From Phenylobacterium sp. (GTDB lineage Bacteria > Pseudomonadota > Alphaproteobacteria > Caulobacterales > Caulobacteraceae): DNA of 64,000 nt. Position numbers and translations under genes: made by a program. The stretch is taken from positions 124,001 to 188,000 of the forward strand of contig JAGOQB010000006.1 of assembly GCA_017991675.1 (NCBI GenBank), given 5' to 3'. Below are positions 29,993 to 39,809 of the stretch, piece after piece; the stretch's first letter is position 1, and each line of letters starts with the position of its first letter. A model generated the notes under the pieces. It saw nothing but the letters and a program-made list of their open reading frames with translations, searched no databases and was not told the origin of the DNA.

Positions 29993-32347
29993 ATGACGCC
30001 CGTCGGATCACCGCTGCGTTTCATACCGCGACGCTCGCCGCCGCTGCCCGCCGCGCTGGCCATCAGCCTCGGGGCGATGGCCGCCGCCGTCGCCATCCGC
30101 GGCCTGCTTGCCGGCTGGGACACCGCCTTCGCCCTCTCGGTCACCCACTTCCCCGCCTTCATTGTCGCCACCCTGTTCGCCGGCCAGCGCTGGGGTTGGA
30201 TCAGCCTGGTCGCGGCCCTGGCGACCTCGCTGGCGATGCGCGGCGGCGTCCCGGCCGACCCGGCCATCCGGGCGGGCGCGATCCTCTACGTGCTCTCCGG
30301 CGCCGTCACGGTGTTCGTCGCCGCCACCCTGCGCGAGATCGTCCTGCGCCTGGACGAGGCCCAGGCCGCGCTCGACCGCAGCGAGGCGCGGCTGCAGATG
30401 GCCCAGAACGCCGGCGACGTCGGCCTCTGGGACTGGGACGCCGAGAGCGGCGAAGGCTTTTGGTCGCCGGCCCTCTATCGCAATCTCGGCCTGCCGATCC
30501 ACACGCGGGCGGGCGTGCGCAAGCTGCTCGACGTGGTCCATCCGGAAGACCGCGAGCGGGTCCGCCTGAACAACATCGCCGCGATCCGCAGCGGCCAGAT
30601 GGCGCCGTGCGAGTACCGCATCGTGCGGCCGGACGGCGAGGTCCGCTGGTTGCTGTCGCGCGGCGAGGTGCTGATCAACGGCGCCGGGCGGGCCGTCCGC
30701 GCCGTCGGCGTCAATATCGACATCACAGATCGGCGGCATGCCTTTGAAAAACTTCGTGAAAGCGAAGAGCGCTTCCGGGTCATGGCCGACAGCGCCCCGG
30801 CCCTGCTCTGGGTCTCGCGACCCGACGGCCGCCGGGAGTTCGTCAACCAGGCCTATGTCGACTATCTCGGCCGGACCTACGAGGAGGCCCTTGAGTTCGA
30901 CTGGCGCGAGGCGCTCCACCCCGACGATCTGCCGCGGATCCTGGAGGAGCAGGTGGCCGGCGAGGCCACCCGCAGGCCGTTCCGGCTGGAGGCGCGCTAT
31001 CGGCGCAAGACCGGCGAATGGTGCTGGATCCGCTCGGTCTCGCAACCGCGCTTCGGACCGGACGGGACCTTCTCGGGCTTCATCGGTATCGGCATCGACA
31101 TCACCGACGCCAAGGAGGCCGAGCACGACCTGCAGGACATCAACGAACTGCTGGCCGAGCGCGTCGCCGCCGCCCTGGCCGAGCGCGACGAGGCCCAGGC
31201 CCGGCTGCATCACGCCCAGAAGCTGGAGGCGGTCGGCCAGCTCACCGGCGGCGTCGCCCACGATTTCAACAATCTGCTGACCGTCATCACCGGCGCGCTC
31301 GACCTGATCCAGCGCCGGCCCGACGACGTCGCGCGCCGCGACCGGATGATCGAGGCGGCGCTGGGCGCGGCGCGGCGTGGCGAGCGCCTGACCCACCAGT
31401 TGCTGGCCTTCTCCCGCCGCCAGGCGCTCAAGCCCGAGGCGGTGCGCATCGACGAGCTGTTGGCCGAAAGCGAACCGCTGTTGCGGCGCGCGGTCGGCGA
31501 GGCCGTCCAGCTCACCCTGACGGCCGGCGCCCCGCAGGCCGTGGCCATGATCGACCAGGGCCAGTTCGACGCGGCGATCATGAACCTGGTGGTCAACGCC
31601 CGCGACGCCGTGGGCCAGGGCGGCGCCATCGAAATCCGCACCCAGTCCTGCGCTCTCGCCGACGGCGAGGTGCAGGACGTCGCGGCCGGCGACTATGTCC
31701 GCGTGGAGGTGTGCGACAATGGCGTCGGCATGGCGCCCGATGTCCTGGCCCGCGCCTTCGAACCCTTCTTCACCACCAAGGACATCGGCAAGGGCACGGG
31801 GCTGGGCCTCTCCCAGGCCTACGGCTTTGCGCGCCAAAGCGGCGGCGGCGTCGCGATCCACACCGCCGCCGGCCAAGGAGCGGTCGTCAGCCTCTACCTC
31901 CCCCGCTGCGGCGAGGGCCCGGCCCAGTCCGCCCCCGCGGAAACCGAGCGCGCGCAGCCGCCGCCCGCACGCCAGCTGAACGTACTGCTGGTCGAGGACG
32001 ACGCCGAGGTCGGGGCGATGGTCAGCAACATGCTCGCCGAACTCGGCCACGCGGTGGTCCGCGCCATCGACGTCGATCAGGCCCTGGCCGCCCTGGACAG
32101 CCATCCGGAGCTGGACGTGGTGCTCACCGACCTGGTGATGCCGGGCGGCCGCTCGGGCCTCGACCTCGCCGCCACGGTCAGCGAGCGGCGGCCCGGCCTG
32201 GCCGTCATCCTGTCGACCGGCTATGCCGGCGAGGCCCAGCCCATCGCCGCCGAAACCCCCTGGCCACTGCTGCGAAAGCCCTACGCCGCCGACACCCTGG
32301 CCCGCGCCCTGGCCGACAACGTCGCCCCGCGCATCCCCGCGGCCTGA
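29993..32347 (+). CDS. Membrane hybrid histidine kinase with two PAS domains and a receiver
   Basis: 784 residues. N-terminal membrane helices (about residues 20-110) precede a PAS pair (about 125-250 and 260-380). The H-box is [15 protein letters not shown] (His423), then an HATPase with [23 protein letters not shown]-terminal receiver ([16 protein letters not shown], Asp713 in VVLTDLVMP) ends the protein. It senses an unknown envelope or cytoplasmic signal and relays phosphate internally. ATG 29993 was preferred over ATG 29924 because the first membrane helix then starts normally. Divergent from the SleB gene; a 125-base gap separates them. Confidence 0.85.
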   Translation: MTPVGSPLRFIPRRSPPLPAALAISLGAMAAAVAIRGLLAGWDTAFALSVTHFPAFIVATLFAGQRWGWISLVAALATSLAMRGGVPADPAIRAGAILYVLSGAVTVFVAATLREIVLRLDEAQAALDRSEARLQMAQNAGDVGLWDWDAESGEGFWSPALYRNLGLPIHTRAGVRKLLDVVHPEDRERVRLNNIAAIRSGQMAPCEYRIVRPDGEVRWLLSRGEVLINGAGRAVRAVGVNIDITDRRHAFEKLRESEERFRVMADSAPALLWVSRPDGRREFVNQAYVDYLGRTYEEALEFDWREALHPDDLPRILEEQVAGEATRRPFRLEARYRRKTGEWCWIRSVSQPRFGPDGTFSGFIGIGIDITDAKEAEHDLQDINELLAERVAAALAERDEAQARLHHAQKLEAVGQLTGGVAHDFNNLLTVITGALDLIQRRPDDVARRDRMIEAALGAARRGERLTHQLLAFSRRQALKPEAVRIDELLAESEPLLRRAVGEAVQLTLTAGAPQAVAMIDQGQFDAAIMNLVVNARDAVGQGGAIEIRTQSCALADGEVQDVAAGDYVRVEVCDNGVGMAPDVLARAFEPFFTTKDIGKGTGLGLSQAYGFARQSGGGVAIHTAAGQGAVVSLYLPRCGEGPAQSAPAETERAQPPPARQLNVLLVEDDAEVGAMVSNMLAELGHAVVRAIDVDQALAALDSHPELDVVLTDLVMPGGRSGLDLAATVSERRPGLAVILSTGYAGEAQPIAAETPWPLLRKPYAADTLARALADNVAPRIPAA

Positions 32348-32382
32348 CGCCTTCCCTCACAGGGCTTCAAGATAATGTGGAC

Positions 32383-32411
32383 TTGTGCGGATCCGGGCGC
32401 GGGTCTATACC
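32383..32411 (+). promoter_or_regulatory. Probable housekeeping promoter of nadABC
   Basis: TTGTGC (32383-32388) and TATACC (32406-32411) are spaced by 17 bases. The start would fall near 32418-32420, immediately before the first palindromic operator. This is a match by eye, without transcript data. Confidence 0.55.
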
Positions 32412-32426
32412 ATCAGTCATCGGTTT

Positions 32427-32441
32427 TGCTCGTTTTGAGCA
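32427..32441. promoter_or_regulatory. Putative operator 1 of the nad operon
   Basis: TGCTC and GAGCA (32427-32431, 32437-32441) flank GTTTT. It is a degenerate copy of the 17-base palindrome at 32501-32517; the centres are 75 bases apart, about seven helical turns. Its position just after the promoter suits a repressor site. Confidence 0.7.
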
Positions 32442-32500
32442 TAATCAGGACGCCGACGGGGCGCTGCAGACATCCCGCGGCGTTTTTTGAGGCCGACGAA

Positions 32501-32517
32501 ATGCTCAATTTGAGCAT
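32501..32517. promoter_or_regulatory. Putative operator 2 of the nad operon
   Basis: ATGCTCA and TGAGCAT flank ATT as a perfect palindrome. It touches the AAGGAGG ribosome-binding site of nadA. The symmetric half-site is consistent with a dimeric repressor; NadQ-type regulators of nad genes in alphaproteobacteria are the leading candidate. Confidence 0.7.
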
Positions 32518-32530
32518 AAGGAGGGATACA

Positions 32531-33613
32531 ATGGCTGACGGTTCGCAACTCGCGTTCACGCCTGCTGTCGAAGCCGCCACCTCGCCCATGTGGGAGAAGG
32601 TGAAGCATCACGTCACTCCGATGGAGTGGCGCCTCCACGCCCCGCTGATCGCCGAGATCAATCGCCTGAAGCGCGAGAAGAACGCGGTCATCCTGGCGCA
32701 CAACTACATGACGCCCGAGATTTTCCACGGGGTCGGCGACTATGTCGGCGACAGCCTGGGCCTGGCCAAGGAAGCGGCCAAGTCGGACGCCGCGATCATC
32801 ATCCAGGCCGGCGTGCACTTCATGGCCGAGACCTCGAAGATCCTGTCGCCGGAAAAGACCATCCTGATCCCGGACCTGACCGCCGGCTGCAGCCTCGCCT
32901 CTTCGATCACCGGCGCCGACGTGCGCCTGATCAAGCAGCGCTATCCGGGCCTGCCGGTCGTCACCTACGTGAACACCACCGCCGACGTGAAGGCCGAGAC
33001 CGACGTCTGCTGCACCAGCGCCAACGCCGTGCAGGTGGTCGAGCACGTCGCCAAGGAGTGGGGCGTCGACAAGGTCATCCTGATCCCTGACGAGTTCCTG
33101 GCCCGCAACGTCGCGCGCCAGACGGACGTCGGCATCATCGCCTGGAAGGGCCGCTGCGAAGTGCACGAGCGCTTCACCGCCGAAGACATCCTGGAGCTCA
33201 AGGCGTCCTATCCGAACGCCGAGATCCTGGCCCACCCGGAGTGCCCGGCCGAAGTGCTGGAAGTGTCCGATTTCGCCGGTTCGACCGCGGCGATGAACGA
33301 CTACGTCCTGCAGCGCAAACCCAAGCAGGTGGTGCTGATCACCGAGTGCTCGATGGCCGACAACGTCGCCGCTGACGCGCCGTTCACCGAGTTCGTGCGT
33401 CCGTGCAACCTGTGCCCGCACATGAAGAAGATCAGCCTCCAGAACATCTACGAGGCGCTGCTGCACAACCGCTTCGAGGTCACCGTCGATCCGGCGATCG
33501 CCGACCGCGCGCGTGTGGCCGTCCAGCGCATGGTCGACCTGCCGCCGCCGGCGGTTCCGGCCCGCTACGACCTGGTGAAGGCCCGTCACCACGTGGACGT
33601 CGAGCTGATCTGA
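32531..33613 (+). CDS. nadA: Quinolinate synthase
   Basis: 360 residues. Condenses iminoaspartate and dihydroxyacetone phosphate to quinolinate using a [4Fe-4S] cluster. Family motifs include [33 protein letters not shown], and the cluster cysteines in [16 protein letters not shown] and [14 protein letters not shown] 32531 has AAGGAGG directly upstream. A possible in-frame ATG lies inside operator 2 and is less likely. It is the first gene of nadABC, with nadB starting 3 bases after the stop. Confidence 0.96.
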   Translation: MADGSQLAFTPAVEAATSPMWEKVKHHVTPMEWRLHAPLIAEINRLKREKNAVILAHNYMTPEIFHGVGDYVGDSLGLAKEAAKSDAAIIIQAGVHFMAETSKILSPEKTILIPDLTAGCSLASSITGADVRLIKQRYPGLPVVTYVNTTADVKAETDVCCTSANAVQVVEHVAKEWGVDKVILIPDEFLARNVARQTDVGIIAWKGRCEVHERFTAEDILELKASYPNAEILAHPECPAEVLEVSDFAGSTAAMNDYVLQRKPKQVVLITECSMADNVAADAPFTEFVRPCNLCPHMKKISLQNIYEALLHNRFEVTVDPAIADRARVAVQRMVDLPPPAVPARYDLVKARHHVDVELI

Positions 33614-33615
33614 CC

Positions 33616-35127
33616 ATGGAGCGGATCAAGCACGACGGCGTGCTGATCGTCGGCGCCGGCCTGGCCGGGCTGTCCGCAGCCCTGGCCGCCGCGCCGCGAA
33701 AGGCCCTGGTCCTGACCGGCGCCCCGCTGAGCCAAGGCTGCTCCTCGGCCTGGGCGCAAGGCGGCATGGCCGCCGCCCTCAGCGGCGAGGACGCCCCCGA
33801 ACTGCACGCCGCCGACACCATCGCCGCCGGCGCGGGCCTGGTCGATCCGGCCATGGCCACGATCCTGGCGCAGGAAGGCCCGCAGGCGGTTCGCGATCTG
33901 GCCGCGCTCGGCGCGCCGTTCGATCGCACGGCTGACGGCGATTTCGCCACCAGCCTCGAGGCCGCCCACTCACGCGCCCGCGTCGCGCGGGTGAAGGGCG
34001 ACCAGGCGGGCCGCGCGATCATGGACGCGGTGATCGCCGCGGCGCTCTCGGCCCGTCACGTCAAGGTCCGCGCCGGCTGCCGGCTGCGCGGCCTGCTGCG
34101 TGACGCCGAGGGCCGGGTGCGCGGCGTGCTGGCCGAGGAAGACGGCCAACTGATCGAGTTCGTCGCGCCCGCCGTCATCCTGGCGACCGGCGGCGTCGGC
34201 GGCCTCTATGGCGTGACCACCACCCCGCCGGAGCTGAAGGGCGAGGGCCTGGCCCTGGCCGCCCTGGCTGGCGCGACCATCGCCGATCCCGAATTCGTGC
34301 AGTTCCACCCGACCGCCATCGACATCGGCCGTGATCCTGCGCCGCTGGCGACCGAAGCCCTGCGCGGCGAGGGCGCCAAGCTCATCGACGGGACCGGCGA
34401 GGCGTTCATGGCCCGCTATCATCCCGACGCTGAGCTCGCGCCGCGCGACGTGGTCGCCCGCGCCATCCACGCCGAGCGCGAAGCCGGCCGCGGCGCCTTC
34501 CTCGACGCCCGCGCCGCCGTCGGCGCCCACTTCCCCGACGAGTTCCCCGCGGTGTTCGCCGCCTGCCTCTCCGGCGGCGTGGATCCGCGCGTGCAGCCGA
34601 TCCCGGTGGCGCCGGCCTGCCACTACCACATGGGCGGCATCGTCACCGACGCCGACGGCGCAACCAGCTTGCCCGGCCTCTACGCGGCCGGCGAGTGCGC
34701 CTCGACCGGGGTGCACGGCGCCAACCGCCTGGCCTCGAACTCGCTGCTCGAGGCGGCGGTGTTCGGCGCCCGCGCCGGCCGCGCCGCCGCCGCGTTCGCA
34801 GATCCCAAGACCCGTCCGCTGCGCGCGGCGGCCGCCCCCGAGCTGCCAGGCGAGGCGCTGGCGCAGCTGCGCGCCGCCATGAGCCGCGACGCCGGCGTGG
34901 TGCGCGACGCCGCCGGCCTGACGCGCCTGCTTGCGCTGATCGACGCGATGGAGGCCGCCCACGGCCAGGCCCTGCCGCTGGTCGCCGCCCGTCTGGTCGC
35001 CCAGGCCGCGCTCGACCGCCCCGCCAGCCTGGGCGCCCACTTCCGCGCCGACGGTCCGCCCGACGCCGCGCCGTCCCGCACCTTCGTCAACCTGGCCTCC
35101 CCGGCCGCCAGCCTCGCCGCCGAATGA
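33616..35127 (+). CDS. nadB: L-aspartate oxidase
   Basis: 503-residue FAD enzyme that oxidises L-aspartate to iminoaspartate for NadA. The FAD site is VLIVGAGLAGLSAALAAA, the family's SSAWAQGGMAAALS follows, and FVQFHPTAIDIG, with ACHYHMGGIVTDADG and GECASTGVHGANRLASNSLLEA at the C-terminal flavin end. ATG 33616 is close behind the nadA stop. Its TGA overlaps the nadC ATG (ATGA), so the three genes are coupled. Confidence 0.95.
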   Translation: MERIKHDGVLIVGAGLAGLSAALAAAPRKALVLTGAPLSQGCSSAWAQGGMAAALSGEDAPELHAADTIAAGAGLVDPAMATILAQEGPQAVRDLAALGAPFDRTADGDFATSLEAAHSRARVARVKGDQAGRAIMDAVIAAALSARHVKVRAGCRLRGLLRDAEGRVRGVLAEEDGQLIEFVAPAVILATGGVGGLYGVTTTPPELKGEGLALAALAGATIADPEFVQFHPTAIDIGRDPAPLATEALRGEGAKLIDGTGEAFMARYHPDAELAPRDVVARAIHAEREAGRGAFLDARAAVGAHFPDEFPAVFAACLSGGVDPRVQPIPVAPACHYHMGGIVTDADGATSLPGLYAAGECASTGVHGANRLASNSLLEAAVFGARAGRAAAAFADPKTRPLRAAAAPELPGEALAQLRAAMSRDAGVVRDAAGLTRLLALIDAMEAAHGQALPLVAARLVAQAALDRPASLGAHFRADGPPDAAPSRTFVNLASPAASLAAE

Positions 35128-35969
35128 TCGCTCCCATCCCTGACCTGCTCATCCAGCCGGTGGTGTCCGCCGCCCTGGCCGAAGACCTTGGCCGCGCCGG
35201 CGACGTCACCGCCCAGGCCTGCATCGAGGCCCATGCGCGTCTTACCGCCGTGTTCGCGGCGCGGCAGAACGGCGTGGTCGCAGGCCTGGCCTGCGCGCGA
35301 CTGGCGGTGCTGGCCCTCGACCCGGCGGCGAAGTTCGAGGCCATGGTCGCCGACGGCTACGAGGTCCAGCCCGGCGAAGTCCTGGCCAAGGTCGAGGCCA
35401 ACGCCCGCGCCCTGCTGTCGGCCGAGCGCACCGCCCTCAACCTGCTCGGCCGGCTGTCGGGCGTCGCCACCCTGACCCGCGACTATGTCCAGGCCGTCGC
35501 CGGAAGCGGCGCGCGCATCGCCGACACCCGCAAGACGACGCCCGGCCTGCGCCACCTGGAAAAATACGCCGTGCGTTGCGGCGGCGGGATCAACCACCGC
35601 TTCGGCCTGGATGACGCGATCCTGATCAAGGACAATCATGTCGCGGCCTGCGGCGGGGTCGGCGAGGCCCTGCGCCGGGCGCGGGCGGCCGCCGGCCACC
35701 TGATGAAGATCGAGGTCGAGGTCGACAGTCTGACCCAGCTCGAAGAGGCGCTGCCCCATCGCCCCGACGTGATCATGCTCGACAATTTCAGCCTCGAGGA
35801 TCTGGCCAAGGCTGTGGCCATGACCGGCGGCCGCACGACCCTGGAGGCCTCCGGCGGGGTCAACCTGCAGACCGTGCGCGGCATCGCCGCCAGCGGCGTG
35901 CAGGTGATCAGCGTCGGCGCCCTCACCCACTCGGCCAGCGTGCTCGATATCGGCCTCGACGCGGTCTGA
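35124..35969 (+). CDS. nadC: Nicotinate-nucleotide pyrophosphorylase (carboxylating)
   Basis: 281 residues. Converts quinolinate and phosphoribosyl pyrophosphate to nicotinate mononucleotide. Diagnostic segments are the RTALNLLGRLSGVATLT helix, ADTRKTTPGLRHLEKYAVRCGGGINHRFGLDDAILIKDNH, and the late DVIMLDNFS and EASGGVNLQTVRGIAASGVQVISVGALTHS. It completes the nad operon with its start overlapping the nadB stop. A weak GGAACA/TGTTCC hairpin follows the stop. Confidence 0.96.
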   Translation: MIAPIPDLLIQPVVSAALAEDLGRAGDVTAQACIEAHARLTAVFAARQNGVVAGLACARLAVLALDPAAKFEAMVADGYEVQPGEVLAKVEANARALLSAERTALNLLGRLSGVATLTRDYVQAVAGSGARIADTRKTTPGLRHLEKYAVRCGGGINHRFGLDDAILIKDNHVAACGGVGEALRRARAAAGHLMKIEVEVDSLTQLEEALPHRPDVIMLDNFSLEDLAKAVAMTGGRTTLEASGGVNLQTVRGIAASGVQVISVGALTHSASVLDIGLDAV

Positions 35970-35998
35970 GCGGGGAACAAGCCGGCCCACGGGCTGTT

Positions 35999-36020
35999 CC
36001 TTTCCTGGTCACCGGAAAGG
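35999..36020 (+). promoter_or_regulatory. Hairpin covering the ribosome-binding site of the next gene
   Basis: CCTTTCC (35999-36005) pairs with GGAAAGG (36014-36020) around TGGTCACC. The GGAAAGGA of the downstream gene lies in this stem, so ribosome access could be controlled by folding. The T-poor structure is not a typical terminator. Confidence 0.45.
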
Positions 36021-36028
36021 ACTCTCCC

Positions 36029-36238
36029 ATGAGCAAGGCGCCCCCGATCCCGAAGGAACAACGGTCCTTCCGCGGCCAGCGGCCCGACATCCAGGGCGAA
36101 GGCCGCGACCGCCGCGACGCCAAGACCGGCGTCTACTCGCCCGGCCACGGCGACGATTTCAACATCAAGAGCCAGGGCCGGCAGGGCAACCTCTACCAGA
36201 ACGTCGACACCGTGCACGCCCGCACGCAGGACCGCTGA
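36029..36238 (+). CDS. Small hydrophilic protein of unknown function
   Basis: 69 residues, strongly charged and glycine-rich, without membrane or signal segments (MSKAPPIPKEQRSFRGQRPD...FNIKSQGRQGNLYQN). It has the composition of an intrinsically disordered stress-type or conserved hypothetical protein of alphaproteobacteria. AAAGGA precedes the ATG inside a hairpin. It lies 59 bases after nadC and could be read through from that operon. No function is recognised. Confidence 0.65.
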   Translation: MSKAPPIPKEQRSFRGQRPDIQGEGRDRRDAKTGVYSPGHGDDFNIKSQGRQGNLYQNVDTVHARTQDR

Positions 36239-36343
36239 CGCTCACCCCTGGATAGCATCGTTACGCGAAGACCGCCTTTGACGCGTTAAGCCTCTTTTGC
36301 GCATTTTCTTTGCAAGCTGCGCATTAAGTGGTCGGGCGGCGTA

Positions 36344-38029
36344 ATGAAGTTACCGGTTTTTGAGTTTGACGAGGGCTTCGACGGCGTCGCGCGGGCGGCG
36401 CGGCGGATGGCTCCGTCGCGATGGATCATGGTGGCGGTGTACGCGGTCCTGGTCGCCAGGACCCTGTCGCCGGCCATGGCGGTCGGTTGGGTCGCGGCCT
36501 TCGTCTTCGCCGAGGCCTGGACGATGATCGCCACCGCCCCGCACGCGCGGGGCGTTCCGACCCGCGCCCAGCGCCTGTCGTATCTCGGCTCGGCCATCGC
36601 CATCAACGGGGTCTGGGTCGGGCTCGGCGTCGCCTACTGGCTGGCCGCCTTCCCGGGCGCGGAGTACTTCGCCCTGCTGGTCTGGTCGGCCCTGCTGTTC
36701 AACGGCATGAGCCATGCCTACCGCTCGCCCCTCGCCTCGCTGGTGTTCGGCGCGCCGAGCGGACTGTGCATCCTGCTCGCGCCGCTGATCTATCCCCGTT
36801 TTCACGGCTCCCAGCAGATCTTCGTAGCGCTCGGAGTGATGGTCTATGTGGGCTATGCGGTCATCTCGGCCGCCCGCGGCGTCGCCGCTTCGCGCCAGTT
36901 GAGCGCCGCCCTGACCGATCTTGAGGAACAGAGCCGCGCCGCCCGCGCCGCCAGCGAGGCCAAGTCGACCTTCCTGGCGATGATGAGCCACGAACTGCGC
37001 ACCCCGATGAACGGCGTGCTCGGCATGGCCCACGCGCTCGACCGCACCGACCTGGACACACGCCAGGCGCAGTACGTGAAGACCCTGCTGCGCTCCGGCG
37101 GCGGGCTGATGACCATCCTCAACGACGTGCTCGACCTGGCCAAGATCGAGGCCGGCAAGTTCGACATCGACAACCGCCCGTTCAACCTGCACCAGACGGT
37201 CGCGCGCACCGTCGACCTCTGGACCCATACCGCCGAGGACAAGGGCCTGTCGCTGACCTGCGACGCGCCGGCCGACATCCCGCGCTGGGTCAGCGGCGAC
37301 GACGCCCGCCTGCGCCAGATTCTGCAGAACCTGCTCTCCAACGCCGTCAAGTTCACGGCCTCCGGCGAGGTGCGGCTGATCATCGAGCGCACCGCATCAG
37401 GTCTCGCCTTCAGCGTCTCCGACACTGGCCCAGGTCTCGACGAAGCGACCCAGGCGCGCCTGTTCCAGGGCTTCACCCAGGCCGACAGTAGCATTTCGCG
37501 CAGGTTCGGCGGCACGGGGCTGGGCCTGGCCATCTCCCGCGAACTGGCCCGCCTGATGGGCGGCGACCTCACCGTCGAAAGCCGGCTCGGCGACGGAGCC
37601 CGCTTCACGCTCGAACTGCCGCTGGCGCAGGTCGAGGCCCAGGACGAGTTCGCCGACGCCCCCAACGACCTGGAAGCGGCCCTGCGGGTGCTCGTCGTCG
37701 ACGACAACTCGACCAACCGCGAGGTCGCCCGCGCCCTGCTCGAAGCCATCGGCGCCAGCGTCTCCACCGCCTCCAGCGGGGCCGAGGGCCTCGCCTGCCT
37801 GGAGGACACCGACTTCGACGTCGTGCTGATGGACATCCACATGCCGGACATGAACGGCATCGAGACGCTGGCGGCCATCCGCGCCGCCGGCCGCCAGGCG
37901 CTGCCGGTCGTCGCCCTGACCGCCGACGCCATGACCGGCGAGCGCGAGCGCCTGCTGGCGCTCGGCTTCAACGGTTATCTCAGCAAGCCGCTCGAGCCCT
38001 CGGCCCTGGTCCGCGCCCTGGCGGCCTAG
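36344..38029 (+). CDS. Membrane hybrid histidine kinase
   Basis: 561 residues. Five or six membrane helices (about residues 25-180) form a sensor module with no PAS. The H-box is [12 protein letters not shown] (His216), then the ATPase boxes ([54 protein letters not shown]). The C-terminal receiver ([14 protein letters not shown], Asp497 in [13 protein letters not shown]) ends the protein. It relays an unknown signal, perhaps from the membrane itself. Its TAG shares bases 38026-38029 (CTAG) with the convergent DJ-1-like gene. Confidence 0.88.
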   Translation: MKLPVFEFDEGFDGVARAARRMAPSRWIMVAVYAVLVARTLSPAMAVGWVAAFVFAEAWTMIATAPHARGVPTRAQRLSYLGSAIAINGVWVGLGVAYWLAAFPGAEYFALLVWSALLFNGMSHAYRSPLASLVFGAPSGLCILLAPLIYPRFHGSQQIFVALGVMVYVGYAVISAARGVAASRQLSAALTDLEEQSRAARAASEAKSTFLAMMSHELRTPMNGVLGMAHALDRTDLDTRQAQYVKTLLRSGGGLMTILNDVLDLAKIEAGKFDIDNRPFNLHQTVARTVDLWTHTAEDKGLSLTCDAPADIPRWVSGDDARLRQILQNLLSNAVKFTASGEVRLIIERTASGLAFSVSDTGPGLDEATQARLFQGFTQADSSISRRFGGTGLGLAISRELARLMGGDLTVESRLGDGARFTLELPLAQVEAQDEFADAPNDLEAALRVLVVDDNSTNREVARALLEAIGASVSTASSGAEGLACLEDTDFDVVLMDIHMPDMNGIETLAAIRAAGRQALPVVALTADAMTGERERLLALGFNGYLSKPLEPSALVRALAA

Positions 38030-39042
38030 AATCCGCCCGCCCATCGCGGATGCTCTAGCTGCAAGGCCACGAACCGCGCAGTAGGCCGGCCGTAGGCGGC
38101 TTCGACCTCGTCCAGCATCGCCTCGATCGGCGCCTTCTGCGCCAACGTCACACGCCGAGAGAAGCTGGGCAGCCGGTCCGACGCCAGCACCGTCAGTCCG
38201 CCGCGGGAGATGACCCCGCCCGCCGGCGCCACAACATAGGCCTTGCCTCGGTAGGTACGGGTCCATCCGTCCAACGCCGCGCCAAAGGCCAGCTCGTCAA
38301 ATCCGTCGCTCAGTTCGATCGCCACCCGATCATGGCGCCAGAACCCCAGCACATTGCCGGCCGCCGTTCCCATCGCCTCGCCGTCGAGCCTGTAGACCCC
38401 CGCGTCGTGCGCACGCACCGGCGCCGGCAGGCCGAACCGGCGCGCCGTGTCCTGCATGACCTCCTCTCCCGCCAGCTCGCCCAGCAGGACCAGGGACGCA
38501 GGGGCCGAGGCGCTGACCCCGGCGGTGGTCGTGATCTGGCCGTCCGTCACCCAGCGCGCATCGCCGCGCCAATGCACTGACGGAAAACGGCGCTCGCGCG
38601 CGCTTTGCGAGGCCCAGTGCGCCGTCGCCTGCCGGCCATCCAGCAAACCGGCCTCCGCGAGCACCAGCGCGCCGTCGCAGATCGAGACGATCCGCGCCCC
38701 GCGCTTGGCCTGGGCGCGGAGCCAGGCGGCTCGCTCTGGGTCCTTGGGATTCATCAGGAACGGCACGATGATCATGTCCGCCCCGCGGCGGTAGCGGCGA
38801 TCGAATCCGGCCTGGGTCTCCTGTGGTTTGATCCATGCGACGCCAGGCATCAGCGGCACGGGCGCCATGGTCGGCGAAACCACTTTCACCTCAAGGGCGC
38901 CAGACGCGGTCAAGATCGCGTACGGTGCGGTGAGATCGGTCGTTTCGACGCCGGAAGGGTCAGCAAGGATCGCCACCACCGGCCGCGCCGCCGCCGGTCC
39001 CGCGACCAGCAGCAGCAGCGCCATCAGCCATAGTCGGATCAC
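38026..39042 (-). CDS. Exported DJ-1/PfpI-family protein
   Basis: 338 residues with an N-terminal signal peptide ([19 protein letters not shown]). The DJ-1/PfpI fold shows [22 protein letters not shown] and the nucleophile elbow [20 protein letters not shown] (Cys122). The C-terminal region (about 220-330) has no recognised fold. It is exported, so it may act on a periplasmic substrate; function unknown. Its start overlaps the stop of the isonitrile-hydratase-like gene (39039), so the two are co-transcribed. Confidence 0.8.
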   Translation of the reverse strand: MIRLWLMALLLLVAGPAAARPVVAILADPSGVETTDLTAPYAILTASGALEVKVVSPTMAPVPLMPGVAWIKPQETQAGFDRRYRRGADMIIVPFLMNPKDPERAAWLRAQAKRGARIVSICDGALVLAEAGLLDGRQATAHWASQSARERRFPSVHWRGDARWVTDGQITTTAGVSASAPASLVLLGELAGEEVMQDTARRFGLPAPVRAHDAGVYRLDGEAMGTAAGNVLGFWRHDRVAIELSDGFDELAFGAALDGWTRTYRGKAYVVAPAGGVISRGGLTVLASDRLPSFSRRVTLAQKAPIEAMLDEVEAAYGRPTARFVALQLEHPRWAGGF

Positions 39043-39728
39043 TGGGCGGCCTCCAAACGCGCGGCGACCGCCTTGACCGCATCCATCCTACCCAGGGCCA
39101 GGGGCTCCAGGCGGCTCTTCACCGCCGCCAGCACCTCCGGCGACGCCAGCTCGGGACGGCCCGACGCGAAGGGCGGCGACGGCGCATACTCCAGTCCGAG
39201 TTGGATCGACTTGGCCAGGGTCTCCCCCGCCAGCTCGGCGAAGACGACGAAGGCGAAGTCGAGGCCCGCCGTCACCCCGCCGCCGGTGATGATGTTCCCG
39301 TCCCGCGCCACTCGGCTTTCGTCGACGATCGCCCCGAACGGGATCAGCAGCTCGCGCCAGGCCCAGTGGCACGCCGCTCGCTTGCCCTTCAGGAAGCCCG
39401 CGCCGGCCAGGATCAATGAACCGGTGCAGACGCTGGTCAGGTACTTCGCTCCCGATCCCAGCCGACGGATCTGCGCCATGAACGCCTCGTCCAGCATCGC
39501 GTCGGTCGTGCCAAAGCCCCCAGGCACGCAGAGCACGTCGCAACGCTCGACCTTCGCGAGGTCGGCCAGCTTGGAGAAAGTCAGCCCCTCGGCCTCCATG
39601 TCGACGCCCCCCATTGAGGCGACGATGATTTCGGCGTTGGGCAGCCGCGACAGCACCTGGTGGGGACCGGTGAAGTCCAGGTGGGTCACGTTCGGATAGA
39701 GCGGAATGACGATTTGCAGCTTGGACAT
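39039..39728 (-). CDS. inhA: Isonitrile-hydratase-like DJ-1 protein
   Basis: 229 residues. DJ-1/PfpI fold with LQIVIPLYPNVTHLDFTGPHQVL at the start and the nucleophile elbow TSVCTGSLILAGAGFLKGKRAACHWAW (Cys101). Length and Cys101 match the characterised isonitrile hydratase InhA, which hydrates isonitriles to N-substituted formamides. Substrate specificity is therefore probable but not proven. The start lies 81 bases from the divergent AraC-type gene that carries the same fold. Confidence 0.8.
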   Translation of the reverse strand: MSKLQIVIPLYPNVTHLDFTGPHQVLSRLPNAEIIVASMGGVDMEAEGLTFSKLADLAKVERCDVLCVPGGFGTTDAMLDEAFMAQIRRLGSGAKYLTSVCTGSLILAGAGFLKGKRAACHWAWRELLIPFGAIVDESRVARDGNIITGGGVTAGLDFAFVVFAELAGETLAKSIQLGLEYAPSPPFASGRPELASPEVLAAVKSRLEPLALGRMDAVKAVAARLEAAQ

Positions 39729-39809
39729 GACGATCTCCGGAGGATTGACGCCTCCATGATGCGCGGCCTAGCCTGCGGCAGAAATGACAAAGAACCCTCG
39801 TTTTTCGCC

